A stretch of DNA of 64,000 bases from Lewinellaceae bacterium (GTDB lineage Bacteria > Bacteroidota > Bacteroidia > Chitinophagales > Saprospiraceae). How positions within the stretch are numbered: the first letter of the stretch is position 1; the number at the start of each line of letters is the position of its first letter. The notes under the pieces are model-generated. The model saw only the letters and a program-made list of their open reading frames with translations. It was not told the DNA's origin and searched no databases. Where the stretch lies: NCBI GenBank assembly GCA_020636325.1, contig JACJYC010000013.1:1-64000 (forward strand), read 5' to 3'. Made by a program: the position numbers and the translations under genes. Of this stretch, positions 51,209-60,624 are shown piece by piece.

Positions 51209-51216
51209 TACCTTTG
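51209..51216 (+). promoter_or_regulatory. -7 box for dnaX
   Basis: TACCTTTG matches TAnnTTTG and lies 14 bases before the ATG at 51231. Confidence 0.5.
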
Positions 51217-51230
51217 CACAAAACCAGGGG

Positions 51231-53081
51231 ATGAGCAATTTTGTCGTTTCTGCAAGGAAGTTTCGCCCGGTCCGGTTCGATGAGGTGGTCGGGCAGGAGC
51301 ACATTTCGCGTACGCTCAAAAGCGCCTTGCAAACCGACCACCTCGCCCAGGCTTTCCTGTTTTGCGGCCCGCGCGGCGTGGGAAAAACGACCTGTGCGCG
51401 CATCCTGGCCAAGTCCCTCAACTGCCAGAACCGCACCAAGGACTTTGAGCCCTGCAACGAATGCGAATCCTGCCTGGCCTTCAACCAGAACGCTTCCTTC
51501 AACATCACGGAGCTCGACGCCGCGTCCAACAACTCGGTGGAACATATCCGGGCGCTGACCGAACAGGTCCGCTTCCAGCCGCAACAGGGCAAGTACAAGA
51601 TCTTCATCATCGATGAGGTGCACATGCTCAGCCAGGCGGCCTTCAACGCCTTCCTGAAAACGCTGGAAGAACCGCCGCCCTACGCCATCTTCATCCTGGC
51701 CACCACCGAGAAGCACAAGATCATCCCGACCATCCTGTCGCGGTGCCAGATCTTCGACTTCCGGCGGATCCAGATCCCGGATGCAGTAGCGCACCTGGAG
51801 GGCATCTGCAAAAAAGAAGGCATTACGGCCGAACCGGGCGCCCTGCACATCATCGCGCAAAAGGCCGACGGCGCCCTGCGCGACGCCTTGTCCATTTTTG
51901 ACCGCATCGTCTCCTTTTCCGGCAAGAAGATCACCTACCAGGACGTCATTGAGAACCTCAACGTACTGGATTACGACTACTATTTCCGGATCGTGGACGC
52001 CATCCTGATGGAAGACGCAGCCCAGATGCTGCTCACCTTCGACGAGATCCTGCGGAAAGGTTTCGACGCTGAGGTTTTCATCAACGGACTTTCCGAGCAC
52101 CTGCGCAACCTGCTGGTCTGCCAGGATCCCGATACGGCCATCCTGCTGGAAGTCGGCGAAAGCCTGACCGAGCGGTACGCCAAACAAGCCCTGGCCACGC
52201 CGCCAAGCCTGGTCCTGAGCGCCATCAACCTGAGCAACGAATGCGACCTGGAATACAAGATGGCCCGCAACAAAAGGCTGCACGTGGAGTTGAGCCTGAT
52301 CAAAATGGCCTACCTGCAGCAAGCCTACCATATAGCGGAAAACGGTACGCCGCCCGCGACCGCAGCGGAAAAAAAAACGGCTGACCTGACCCATTCAGCC
52401 CCTGCCCCCGCCGCACCGCCGCCGGCCAAAGAGCCGGTTCCGGAGCCCGAACCCATTGAACCTGAACAAGTTGAAGCCGAGGCGCCGGCCGGCCGGGAAT
52501 ATCCGTTGCCGGACGAAGTGGTCGTTGAGCTGGAAGAAGAAGAGGAAGAAGAACCCGCAGTTGAGCCGGTTGAAGTCCCCACCGAAACCCCGCCACAACA
52601 ACCCGTTGCCGCAAAGATCAACAAGGCAGTGAGCGGCGTATCGCTGATCAATATGTCAGCGCTGGTGGCCCAGGCGCAGGAAGACCTCGACATCAAGGTC
52701 GCCCCGCGAAAAGACCTCACCCAGGAAGATCTCGAAGCCGCCTGGAACAGCTATATCACCGGACAGGAGAAGGATTCCGTCAAGGCCATCCTCAACAACG
52801 TCAGGCTCAGCCTTGCGGAAAAGACCATCGTCGCAACCGTTTCGGGGAAAGTGGCCGAAGGCGCCATCCGGGAAGAACGCGACCTGCTCGGCTATCTGCG
52901 CGATCAGTTGCAACACCCGGACCTGCACCTGCAAATCGTGGTGGAAGAGCGCCAGGCTGCCCCGCCGCCCAAACCCAAAAAACTGCTGACCCCCCAGGAA
53001 AAATTTCTGATCATGCGGGAAAACAACCCGCTGATCCACGAACTGATCAAACGGCTGGAACTCAAACCCGATGAGGATTAA
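51231..53081 (+). CDS. dnaX: DNA polymerase III subunit gamma/tau
   Basis: This 616-residue clamp-loader ATPase has Walker A GPRGVGKT at residues 46-53, a zinc module with Cys 65, 75, 78 and 81, Walker B IIDEVHML at about 127-133, and sensor 1 in ILATTEKHKI. A long acidic, proline-rich linker (about 375-465) precedes a C-terminal domain that probably binds the polymerase alpha subunit. It would load the sliding clamp onto primed DNA at the replication fork. No programmed frameshift signal for a short gamma form is obvious. Confidence 0.95.
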   Translation: MSNFVVSARKFRPVRFDEVVGQEHISRTLKSALQTDHLAQAFLFCGPRGVGKTTCARILAKSLNCQNRTKDFEPCNECESCLAFNQNASFNITELDAASNNSVEHIRALTEQVRFQPQQGKYKIFIIDEVHMLSQAAFNAFLKTLEEPPPYAIFILATTEKHKIIPTILSRCQIFDFRRIQIPDAVAHLEGICKKEGITAEPGALHIIAQKADGALRDALSIFDRIVSFSGKKITYQDVIENLNVLDYDYYFRIVDAILMEDAAQMLLTFDEILRKGFDAEVFINGLSEHLRNLLVCQDPDTAILLEVGESLTERYAKQALATPPSLVLSAINLSNECDLEYKMARNKRLHVELSLIKMAYLQQAYHIAENGTPPATAAEKKTADLTHSAPAPAAPPPAKEPVPEPEPIEPEQVEAEAPAGREYPLPDEVVVELEEEEEEEPAVEPVEVPTETPPQQPVAAKINKAVSGVSLINMSALVAQAQEDLDIKVAPRKDLTQEDLEAAWNSYITGQEKDSVKAILNNVRLSLAEKTIVATVSGKVAEGAIREERDLLGYLRDQLQHPDLHLQIVVEERQAAPPPKPKKLLTPQEKFLIMRENNPLIHELIKRLELKPDED

Positions 53082-53217
53082 ACCCGTTGGGGAACGGTGC
53101 TTTCAAGTAATGTAAAATACAAATACCGGCGCTTAAAGGCAAATGATTCAACCAAGTAGGATTGTAACTGTTTATGGTATGAATCCCAATTGACACTAAG
53201 GTAAAAAACAAGCCTTT

Positions 53218-53916
53218 ATGAGCGGCAATCAATCCCTTTGGTACCTTGAAAATATTGACGTTGCAGGCCTCTTCTGCCCCAAAAAGATCGGGCGCGGCGA
53301 CCTGGACAAACACGCCCATAAGCATTTCAAAAAAGGGGAATACATCTACCTGCCCAACGAGCACGCCGACCGGATCTACTTCCTGACGGATGGCCGGGTG
53401 AAGATCGGCAGCTACGGCGAATCCGGGAAGGAGATCACCAAAGCCATCCTCAATTCGGGTGAGGTCTTCGGCGAACTTTCCCTCATCGGCGAGGATACCC
53501 GCCGCGATTTTGCCTGCGCCATGGAGGAAACCCAGGTCTGCATCCTCACCGTCGAAGACATGAAGTCCCTGATGCGCGACCATACCGCCCTCAATATTTT
53601 CCTGCTCAAGATCATGGGCTCGCGCATGCTGGAAATGGAACAGCGCCTCGAATCCCTCGTATTCAAAGATTCCCGCACCCGCATCGTGGAATTCCTCTAC
53701 CAGCTCGGCATCAAAAAAGGCCAGCGCGTCGGCTTCGAACGCGTCGTCCGCAAATTCCTCACCCATCAGGAGATCGCCAACCTCACCGCCACGTCCCGCC
53801 AAACCGTCACGACCGTTTTAAATGAACTGAGAGCCAAAAAAATACTAACTTTCGACCGCCGCCGCCTGCTGATCCGGGATATGGACAGGCTTGCGGAGGA
53901 GATGGTGGTCAGTTGA
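53218..53916 (+). CDS. Crp/Fnr family transcriptional regulator
   Basis: This 232-residue protein has a cyclic-nucleotide-binding barrel (about 28-140; IYFLTDGRVKIGSYGESGKEITKAIL, then GEVFGELSLIGEDTRRDFA), a dimerisation helix (about 125-160) and a C-terminal winged helix with LTHQEIANLTATSRQTVTTVLNELRAKKIL. Residues matching the cAMP-contact GELxL...R(A/T) signature are only partly kept, so the effector is open. The gene is followed by a large repeat region. Confidence 0.92.
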   Translation: MSGNQSLWYLENIDVAGLFCPKKIGRGDLDKHAHKHFKKGEYIYLPNEHADRIYFLTDGRVKIGSYGESGKEITKAILNSGEVFGELSLIGEDTRRDFACAMEETQVCILTVEDMKSLMRDHTALNIFLLKIMGSRMLEMEQRLESLVFKDSRTRIVEFLYQLGIKKGQRVGFERVVRKFLTHQEIANLTATSRQTVTTVLNELRAKKILTFDRRRLLIRDMDRLAEEMVVS

Positions 53917-54000
53917 CAGTCGTAAGTCGTAAGTGGTAAGTCGTAAGTCGTAAGTGGGGGTAAGGCAACGTTTCGACTTTACAACGGAGGCGCGGGCTGT
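53917..54000. repeat. GTAAGTCGTAAGTG repeat and AACGGAGGCGCGGG spacer
   Basis: The 7-mer family begins at the regulator's stop codon in sense orientation, followed by gtaaggcaacgtttcgactt and acaacggaggcgcgggc. The latter piece recurs at 54,846-54,890. Confidence 0.85.
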
Positions 54001-54728
54001 CAGGTTCGCCAAGCCAAGGTTAAAGGATAAAGTAGAAAGGTTAAAGAAGCCTAATGGCAGCAGCCCTGGTACCAATGAGCCTGTGGTTAATGGCTTCGGG
54101 CCGTCAGGTTCGCCAAGCCAAGGTTAAAGGATAAAGTAGAAAGGTTAAAGAAGCCTAATGGCAGCAGCCCTGGTACCAATGAGCCTGTGGTTAATGGCTT
54201 CGGGCCGTCAGGTTCGCCAAGCCAAGGTTAAAGGATAAAGTAGAAAGGTTAAAGAAGCCTAATGGCAGCAGCGCTGGTACCAATGAGCCTGTGGTTAATG
54301 GCTTCGGGCCGTCAGGTTCGCCAAGCCAAGGTTAAAGGATAAAGTAGAAAGGTTAAAGAAGCCTAATGGCAGCAGCCCTGGTACCAATGAGCCTGTGGTT
54401 AATGGCTTCGGGCCGTTAGGTTCGCCAAGCCAAGGTTAAAGGATAAAGTAGAAAGGTTAAAGAAGCCTAATGGCAGCAGCCCTGGTACCAATGAGCCTGT
54501 GGTTAATGGCTTCGGGCCGTCAGGTTCGCCAAGCCAAGGTTAAAGGATAAAGTAGAAAGGTTAAAGAAGCCTAATGGCAGCAGCCCTGGTACCAATGAGC
54601 CTGTGGTTAATGGCTTCGGGCCGTCAGGTTCGCCAAGCCAAGGTTAAAGGATAAAGTAGAAAGGTTAAAGAAGCCTAATGGCAGCAGCCCTGGTACCAAT
54701 GAGCCTGTGGTTAATGGCTTCGGGCCGT
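54001..54728. repeat. Seven 104-bp tandem repeats
   Basis: Exactly seven units of 104 bp start at 54001, 54105, 54209, 54313, 54417, 54521 and 54625 (each begins caggttcgccaagcc, with one t-for-c variant at 54417). They are almost identical and have no spacers or conserved ORF. Units contain aggttaaaggataaagtag and agcctaatggcagcagccc. Near identity implies recent expansion or homogenisation. Confidence 0.95.
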
Positions 54729-55206
54729 CAGGTCCGCCATGTCGGTAGCATCCCGGGTTGAATTTTACGTTCCCGGCCTGTAGGGCCGGTATGTGATGGT
54801 CAGTCGTCAGTCGTAAGTGGTAAGTCGTAAGTGGTAAGTGGGGGGTAAGGCAACGTTTCGACTTTACAACGGAGGCGCGGGCCGTCAGGTCCGCCATGTC
54901 GGTAGCATCCGGGTTGAATTTTACGTTTCCGGCCTGTAGGGCCGGTATGTGATGGTCAGTCGTAAGTCGTAAGTGGTAAGTCGTAAGTCGGGGTGTGGCA
55001 ACATTTCGGCTCTACAAGGGACCGTTCAGCATTTTGTGTCAACCGGATTTTTAGCAAGCTGCGCATGCTAAAAATCGGATCTTTGCGTCTTTGCGTCTTT
55101 GCGTGAAAACACTGTTTTGAACAATCCCCTATACAACGAACGCGGCAAACAGTCGTCAGTTGTCAGTCCGGTAGCTGGGCGCAGTCGAACCTACAACGAA
55201 CGCCCA
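54729..55206. repeat. Mixed repeat block with CCTGTAGGGCCGG words
   Basis: Two copies of a roughly 115-bp segment contain tccgccatgtcggtagcatc, ggcctgtagggccggtatg and GTAAGTC words. They are followed by tctttgcgtctttgcgtctt and unrelated AT-rich sequence. No gene seen. Confidence 0.8.
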
Positions 55207-55330
55207 ACCATCAAACCATATAAACAATCATAAACCATCATAAACAACAACAAACAATCATAAACCATCATAAACAACAACAAACCATCATAAACCACAA
55301 CAAACCAAAATAAACCACAACCAACCCATC
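55207..55330. repeat. AAACCATCATAAACAAC short-word repeat
   Basis: Degenerate copies of aaaccatcataaac and aacaacaaac lead up to the helicase start at 55333. They could act as an unstructured A-rich leader. Confidence 0.85.
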
Positions 55331-55332
55331 CA

Positions 55333-58300
55333 ATGTCCGGTCAAGACCACAAAGGCATAAAGCAATACAACGACGCCTTCCTCCGGGAACTCCGGCGGCT
55401 GAATCCAGCCCAACTGGAAGCCGTCGACCAGATCGAAGGGCCCGTATTGGTGCTGGCCGGACCCGGGACGGGCAAAACCCACCTGCTCAGCGCGCGGATC
55501 GGCCGGATTTTGATGGAAACGGATGCCCAGGCGCAAAATATCCTGTGCCTGACCTTTACCGACGCCGGCGTGCAGGCTATGCGCAAACGGCTGCTGGAAC
55601 TGATCGGGCCGGAAGCGCGGCGGGTTCACATCTATACCTTCCATTCCTTTTGCAACCGGGTCATCCAGGACAACCTGGAATATTTCGGCCGCCGGGACCT
55701 GGAACCGCTGACCGAACTCGAACAGGTGGATATCCTTCGCAGGATGATCGACCACCTCCCGTTTGACCATCCCCTGAAACAGGGCCGAAGCGACGCCTAC
55801 TTCTACGAACGCCACCTGGCCGACCTGTTTCAGCGGATGAAATCCGAAAACTGGACCGCCGGGTTCGTCCGGGAACGCATTGAGGCCTACCTCGATGACC
55901 TGCCCAATCGCGAGGAATTTGTCTACCAGGTCAACCGCGGCGCCGTCAAAAAGGGCGACCTCAAACAGGCTCAACTGGACAAAGCCCGGGAAAACATGGA
56001 GAAAATCGGATCGGGAGCAGCCCTTTTTCCCGAGTATCAACGAGCCTTGCACGACCTGCGACGCTACGATTACGACGATATGATCCTGTGGGTCCTCGAT
56101 GCTTTCCGCAAGAATGAGGCCTTGCTTCGCAACTACCAGGAACAATACCTCTATTTGCTCGTCGACGAATACCAGGATACCAACGGCGCCCAGAACGAGA
56201 TCCTCCGCAACCTCGCCGGTTACTGGGAATCGCCCAATATTTTCATCGTCGGCGACGACGACCAGTCGATCTACGAATTCCAGGGCGCCCGGCTCAAAAA
56301 CCTGACGGATTTTTATGAGTTGCACCGGCAGGCAGTGCGGGTCGTGATGCTCAGCAACAATTACCGCTCATCACAGGCCATCCTGGATGTTTCGTCCGCC
56401 CTGATCCGGTTCAACGAAAAACGGATCGTCAACCGGCTGGGCGACGCGCCGATGGACAAAGAACTGGTCTCCAGCCACCCGGAAGCCCGGAAAAGCCGCG
56501 CAGTTCCCGTGATCGCGGTCTATGCTGAGCGGCAACAGGAACAAGCCGACATTGCTTCAAAAATACAGGCCCTGATCGAGTCCGGCGAAACGCCCGGTGA
56601 GATCGCCGTCATTTTTGCCAAACACCGCCAGGGCGCCGCCATCGCCATGCTGCTGGGAAAAATGGGGATCCCCTATTTCGCCAAACGGCACAACAATGCG
56701 CTGGACCTGCCCATGATCCGGAACTTCAGGTTGCTGCTGGAATACATCCACCTGGAAAGCACCCAACCCGGCCAGGGCGAACACCTGCTGTTCAAACTCC
56801 TGCACGCCGCCTTTTTCCGGGTCCCGGCCCGCGACCTGGCTTTGCTCGGCATGCGCATTTCAAGCGATCCGACCGGCGAACGCCCAGCCTGGCGGATGGC
56901 CCTTCAGCATGCAGCACAATTGAAGGACCTGGCGCCCAACCTGGCCGGTGTCGGTGCATTGCTGGAAGAACTGATCGCGGATACCGCCAACCTGCCCCTC
57001 CCGGAACTCATTGAAAAAGCCGCCAACCGCAGCGGACTGCTGGCTTTTATCCTGGCAGAACCCGATAACGGCCGGCGCCTCGCAGCCTTGAAGGCCTTCT
57101 TTGATTTTGCCCTCGCGGAAGCCTATAAAAATCCGCGGACCGACCTTCGCCGGTTCCTGGAACTGCTCGAACGCATGGACGCCAACCGCATCGGGCTGGA
57201 TTTTCAGCAGGAAGCCGATAATGAGGGCGTTCAGCTCCTCACCGCCCACAGCGCCAAAGGGCTCGAATTCCGGCACGTATTCGTCATCGATTGTACGGCC
57301 GACCAATGGGAGCCCGGCGGATCGGCCGGCGCGTACCGGTTCTCCTTCCCGGATACGCTCACCTTCTCCGGCGAAGAAGACGCCCTGGAAGCCAGAAGGC
57401 GGCTGTTCTACGTGGCCATGACCCGGGCAAAAACCCGGCTGCAATTGTCCTACAGCCTGGCCGATAACGGAGGCAAGCCGCTCCAGCCCGCCGTTTTCAT
57501 CCACGAGATCCAGCAAGCGGGCCGAATCGAAGAAACCCCGGTTTCGGTACCGGCCGAACAGGTCCGGGAAGCCGCCAGGATTTTGCTGTCCACCGGTGAA
57601 ACGATCGCCGTGGAATCACCGGGCCGCGAGCAGATCGCCCGGTTGCTGGAGGGGTTTACGCTCAGCATTTCCGCGCTGAACAGGTACCTGAACTGCCCCT
57701 TGGGATTTTATTACGAACAGATCCTGCGGGTGCCGGTTTTCCAAAGCGAGGCGGCGAGTTACGGCATTGCGGTGCATTACGCCCTGCAGCGCTTTTTCGA
57801 ACGGATGGTTGCGGCCCGGACCGGCATTTTTCCGCCGGCATCCGAACTGACGGCGCTGTTCCAACAAGATATGGAACGACAGAAGGCCTTGTTCTCCAGG
57901 CAGGGTTTTGCCCGCCGCCTCGAAATGGGCGCTCAATACCTGGCGCAGTATTACCGGCAGAAATACGGCGAATGGGGCAAAAAAGTCAGGCTCGAACTCC
58001 ATATCCGGAATACCGAAATGGACGGCGTCCCCATCACCGGCACACTCGACAAACTCGAAGCCCTCGATGCCCGATCCTGGCGCCTGGTGGACTACAAAAC
58101 CGGGAGCCTGGACGAATCCAAACTGCGAAAACCCGGCGGTAAACTGCCCCACGGCGGCAGCTATTGGCGGCAACTGGTTTTCTACAAACTCCTCTACGAG
58201 AGCTTCGACCGGAGCGGCAAAACCATCGCCTCGGCCTGCATTGATTACCTGGAGCCCGACCGGCAGGGGCGTTTCCTGAGCCGCGAAGTCGTTTTTGAAC

Positions 58301-58473
58301 CCGGAGACCTGCATATTGTCCGGGACCTCGTGAAGGAAACCTACCGGAAAATCATGGACCAGGAATTCTATGAAGGTTGCGGCAAGCCGTCGTGCCCCTG
58401 GTGCAATTTCGTGCGGTTGAACCAGCCTTCGGACAGCTACCGGGATGAGGGGGTGGAGGAGATGGATGATTGA
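55333..58473 (+). CDS. UvrD/Rep-type helicase fused to a PD-(D/E)XK nuclease
   Basis: This 1046-residue protein has a superfamily 1A helicase with Walker A GPGTGKT (43-49), Walker B DEYQDTN near 278, GDDDQSIYEFQGA, and late motifs QLLTAHSAKGLEF and RRLFYVAMTRAKT. A C-terminal RecB-type nuclease has the catalytic Asp and Lys in LVDYKTGS near 921. Cysteines at about 788 (LNCPLGF), 1016, 1021 and 1024 (CGKPSCPWC) could hold an iron-sulfur cluster as in AddB and Cas4. This matches AddAB-like end-processing proteins in one polypeptide; it probably acts on double-strand DNA breaks. A GGTGAGAG repeat starts just after the stop. Confidence 0.9.
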   Translation: MSGQDHKGIKQYNDAFLRELRRLNPAQLEAVDQIEGPVLVLAGPGTGKTHLLSARIGRILMETDAQAQNILCLTFTDAGVQAMRKRLLELIGPEARRVHIYTFHSFCNRVIQDNLEYFGRRDLEPLTELEQVDILRRMIDHLPFDHPLKQGRSDAYFYERHLADLFQRMKSENWTAGFVRERIEAYLDDLPNREEFVYQVNRGAVKKGDLKQAQLDKARENMEKIGSGAALFPEYQRALHDLRRYDYDDMILWVLDAFRKNEALLRNYQEQYLYLLVDEYQDTNGAQNEILRNLAGYWESPNIFIVGDDDQSIYEFQGARLKNLTDFYELHRQAVRVVMLSNNYRSSQAILDVSSALIRFNEKRIVNRLGDAPMDKELVSSHPEARKSRAVPVIAVYAERQQEQADIASKIQALIESGETPGEIAVIFAKHRQGAAIAMLLGKMGIPYFAKRHNNALDLPMIRNFRLLLEYIHLESTQPGQGEHLLFKLLHAAFFRVPARDLALLGMRISSDPTGERPAWRMALQHAAQLKDLAPNLAGVGALLEELIADTANLPLPELIEKAANRSGLLAFILAEPDNGRRLAALKAFFDFALAEAYKNPRTDLRRFLELLERMDANRIGLDFQQEADNEGVQLLTAHSAKGLEFRHVFVIDCTADQWEPGGSAGAYRFSFPDTLTFSGEEDALEARRRLFYVAMTRAKTRLQLSYSLADNGGKPLQPAVFIHEIQQAGRIEETPVSVPAEQVREAARILLSTGETIAVESPGREQIARLLEGFTLSISALNRYLNCPLGFYYEQILRVPVFQSEAASYGIAVHYALQRFFERMVAARTGIFPPASELTALFQQDMERQKALFSRQGFARRLEMGAQYLAQYYRQKYGEWGKKVRLELHIRNTEMDGVPITGTLDKLEALDARSWRLVDYKTGSLDESKLRKPGGKLPHGGSYWRQLVFYKLLYESFDRSGKTIASACIDYLEPDRQGRFLSREVVFEPGDLHIVRDLVKETYRKIMDQEFYEGCGKPSCPWCNFVRLNQPSDSYRDEGVEEMDD

Positions 58474-58479
58474 AACAAG

Positions 58480-58546
58480 AGGGTGAGGGGGTGAGGGGGA
58501 GAGAGAGAGGGTGAGAGGGGGTGAGAGAGAGGGTGAGAGGGTGAGA
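58480..58546. repeat. GGTGAGAG short-word repeat after the helicase stop
   Basis: Degenerate GGTGAGGG and GGTGAGAG words begin within seven bases of the helicase stop codon, in sense orientation. Confidence 0.9.
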
Positions 58547-58590
58547 GTCTGATAAACCAATAGGCGGGGTCAGCTTTGCGGCAACCAGTA

Positions 58591-59007
58591 TTATTTCCCG
58601 AGGATTGCCCGGATCTCCGCCAGTACCTTTTCCCGGTCGACGTCGGCGATGCGGTTCAGGTCGGCGAGGCCGAAACTCTGGAAATTACCGTTGTAGACCC
58701 AGCATTCTTCCACGTCGCCTCCGACTTGTACGGCGTATTTTTTCCGGGTATAATAAGGCACGTCCTCCCAGGCATCGGCATTGGCCAGTTGTTGCGGCGT
58801 GAGGCTCAGCACCAGGCCCTGAATGGGATTCCCGGGCATGGGCATCAGGAAATAATACCCCTGGTCGTTGATGTGGACCGCGAACCCCTCCAGCACCCCT
58901 GGCCGGGTGGGCGGAACGGCGTCAAACAGGCATAGCTGGACTTCCGCGTCCTTGATGGTTCCGTAGACAAACAGCTTTTCGGCAGCCGGTTTCCGGTTTT
59001 TATCCAT
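58591..59007 (-). CDS. Gamma-glutamylcyclotransferase/AIG2-like protein
   Basis: This 138-residue protein has the family opening KLFVYGTIKDAEVQ (substrate-binding YGxL/I loop), GYYFLMPMPGNPIQGLVLSL, and ADAWEDVPYYTRKKYAV, where the glutamate stands at the catalytic position. The fold removes gamma-glutamyl amines or opens related peptides with release of 5-oxoproline. The exact substrate is unclear. It is divergent from the gluconate kinase-like gene. Confidence 0.8.
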   Translation of the reverse strand: MDKNRKPAAEKLFVYGTIKDAEVQLCLFDAVPPTRPGVLEGFAVHINDQGYYFLMPMPGNPIQGLVLSLTPQQLANADAWEDVPYYTRKKYAVQVGGDVEECWVYNGNFQSFGLADLNRIADVDREKVLAEIRAILGK

Positions 59008-59063
59008 ACTTTTATCCGGTTTTTAGGACCGTAAATATCGGCACCCGCAACCAACTTTTTGCT

Positions 59064-60548
59064 ATGACCTATATCCTTGCCCTAGATATCGGGACTTCGG
59101 CCCTGAAGGCCATCGCCTTTTCGCCCGAAGGCAGGATCCTTTTTATCCGGAAAGCGGCCTTTTCCACGGCTTTCCCCGAGCCGGGTCATGCAGAACAGAG
59201 CCCCGGCCATATCCTGGCCGCCGTTAAAAAAAATATCCGCCACATCATCCGCGACGCCGGAGAACCGCCCGCTGCCCTGTCCTTCAGCAGCGCCATGCAC
59301 AGCCTCATCGCCGTGGATGAAAACGGGGGCGCGCTGACCCCTTGCCTGACCTGGCAGGACAACCGGAGCAAAGCCCTGGCAGCCGGATTGCGCAACAGCC
59401 CCGAAGGGCAGGCCATTTACCGGCAGGCCGGGCCGCCCATTCACCCCATGCTGCCGTTGTGCAAGATCCGGTGGATGAAGGAAAACCGGCCCGAAATTTT
59501 CAGCAAGGCCTTCAAATGGGTTTCCATCAAGTCGTTCGTGCTGTTCCACCTCACCGGGGAATGGGCCGAGGACTTTTCACTGGCCTCCGCGACCGGTCTG
59601 TGGGACAACAGCCGGAACCAATGGTCGGAAACAGCCGCCGGATGGGCCGGCATTGAAATCGACAGATTGCCGCCCCCCGTGCCGACCTTATACCGGTTCC
59701 CCTCCGTCCAAAAAGAAATTGCCCGGGCAACGGGATTGGGTGTACATACGCCCGTCATTGCCGGCGCCAGCGACGGCTGCCTGGCCAACCTGGGGTCGTT
59801 GGCGCGCCATGCGGAGGACCTGGTCGTAACCGTCGGCACAAGCAGCGCCGTACGGATCAACCTCACCCATCCGATACCGGATGAGAAACAGCGGATTTTT
59901 TCCTATTGGCTGGATGAAGGCCAATATGTGGTGGGCGGGGCCAGCAACAACGGCGGCGGCGTACTGGACTGGCTGATGAAGCAGGTGTTGAGTCGCCGCA
60001 AATCGGATATTCCGGACATGCTGGCGGGGACAAAGCCCGGCCCTGAGAACCCGATTTTCCTGCCGTACCTCTTCGGAGAACGGGCGCCGGTCTGGGACGC
60101 CGGTGCGCGGGCCGCTTTCATCGGAATGACGCCGCAACACACCAAAGCCCATTTGCTGCGGTCGGCCATGGAAGGAATAATTTTTAACTTGCTGGCCATA
60201 AAGAAGATCCTGGAAGAGCAGGGCCATTCCCCGAAAAACCTGATCGCCAACGGCGGATTCGCCTATTCAGGGCCCTGGGTGCAAATGCTGGCCGACATTT
60301 TCGGCCTGCCCGTCACCCTGCAGGAAAACCCGGAAGCCTCCGCATTCGGCGCCGCCCTGCAAGGCATGAAAGCCCTTGGCTGGATGAGCGATTACGCAGA
60401 CGCCGCCGGTTTCGTACACACCGAAAAGACCGTAATGCCCGATCCGGAACGGCGCGCTGTTTACGCCGGCATTTTTCCGGTTTTTCAGGCCTTGAGCGAG
60501 GCGGTTTTGCAAACTTCAGCCGCAAGTCATAAGTCTATACTCCCGTAA
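59064..60548 (+). CDS. gntK: FGGY-family carbohydrate kinase, probable gluconokinase
   Basis: This 494-residue protein has phosphate 1 motif LALDIGTSALKA near the start, substrate-contact WQDNR near residue 97, VGTSSAVRI as the second phosphate loop, AGASDGCLANLGS with the catalytic aspartate, and GGVLDWLM. Next to it is a GntP-type gluconate permease, so the most likely substrate is gluconate, giving 6-phosphogluconate. The C-terminal residues (SAASHKSILP) are encoded by a GTAAGTC-like word, so the last ten may come from a repeat. Confidence 0.85.
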   Translation: MTYILALDIGTSALKAIAFSPEGRILFIRKAAFSTAFPEPGHAEQSPGHILAAVKKNIRHIIRDAGEPPAALSFSSAMHSLIAVDENGGALTPCLTWQDNRSKALAAGLRNSPEGQAIYRQAGPPIHPMLPLCKIRWMKENRPEIFSKAFKWVSIKSFVLFHLTGEWAEDFSLASATGLWDNSRNQWSETAAGWAGIEIDRLPPPVPTLYRFPSVQKEIARATGLGVHTPVIAGASDGCLANLGSLARHAEDLVVTVGTSSAVRINLTHPIPDEKQRIFSYWLDEGQYVVGGASNNGGGVLDWLMKQVLSRRKSDIPDMLAGTKPGPENPIFLPYLFGERAPVWDAGARAAFIGMTPQHTKAHLLRSAMEGIIFNLLAIKKILEEQGHSPKNLIANGGFAYSGPWVQMLADIFGLPVTLQENPEASAFGAALQGMKALGWMSDYADAAGFVHTEKTVMPDPERRAVYAGIFPVFQALSEAVLQTSAASHKSILP

Positions 60549-60609
60549 AACTTACGACTTACAACTTACAACTTACAACTTACGACTTACAACTTACAAC
60601 TTACGACTA
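60549..60609. repeat. CTTACGACTTACAACTTAC repeat
   Basis: Seven-base words of the GTAAGTC family on the minus-sense strand fill most of the 76-bp gap between gntK and gntP. Confidence 0.9.
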
Positions 60610-60624
60610 AAAAAAACCAACATC

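Noticed and set aside
50954..51646. N-terminal extension of adenine deaminase (772 residues in total)
   Set aside because: The extra part is antisense to dnaX and its promoter, and the family begins at MTTQFTLQ (50953).
54001..54728. Possible CRISPR array
   Set aside because: The 104-bp units are contiguous, with no variable spacers, and no cas genes are nearby.
54607..54897. 96-codon frame beginning MADLTARASVVKSK
   Set aside because: It is repeat translation; the same peptide reappears from other repeat copies.
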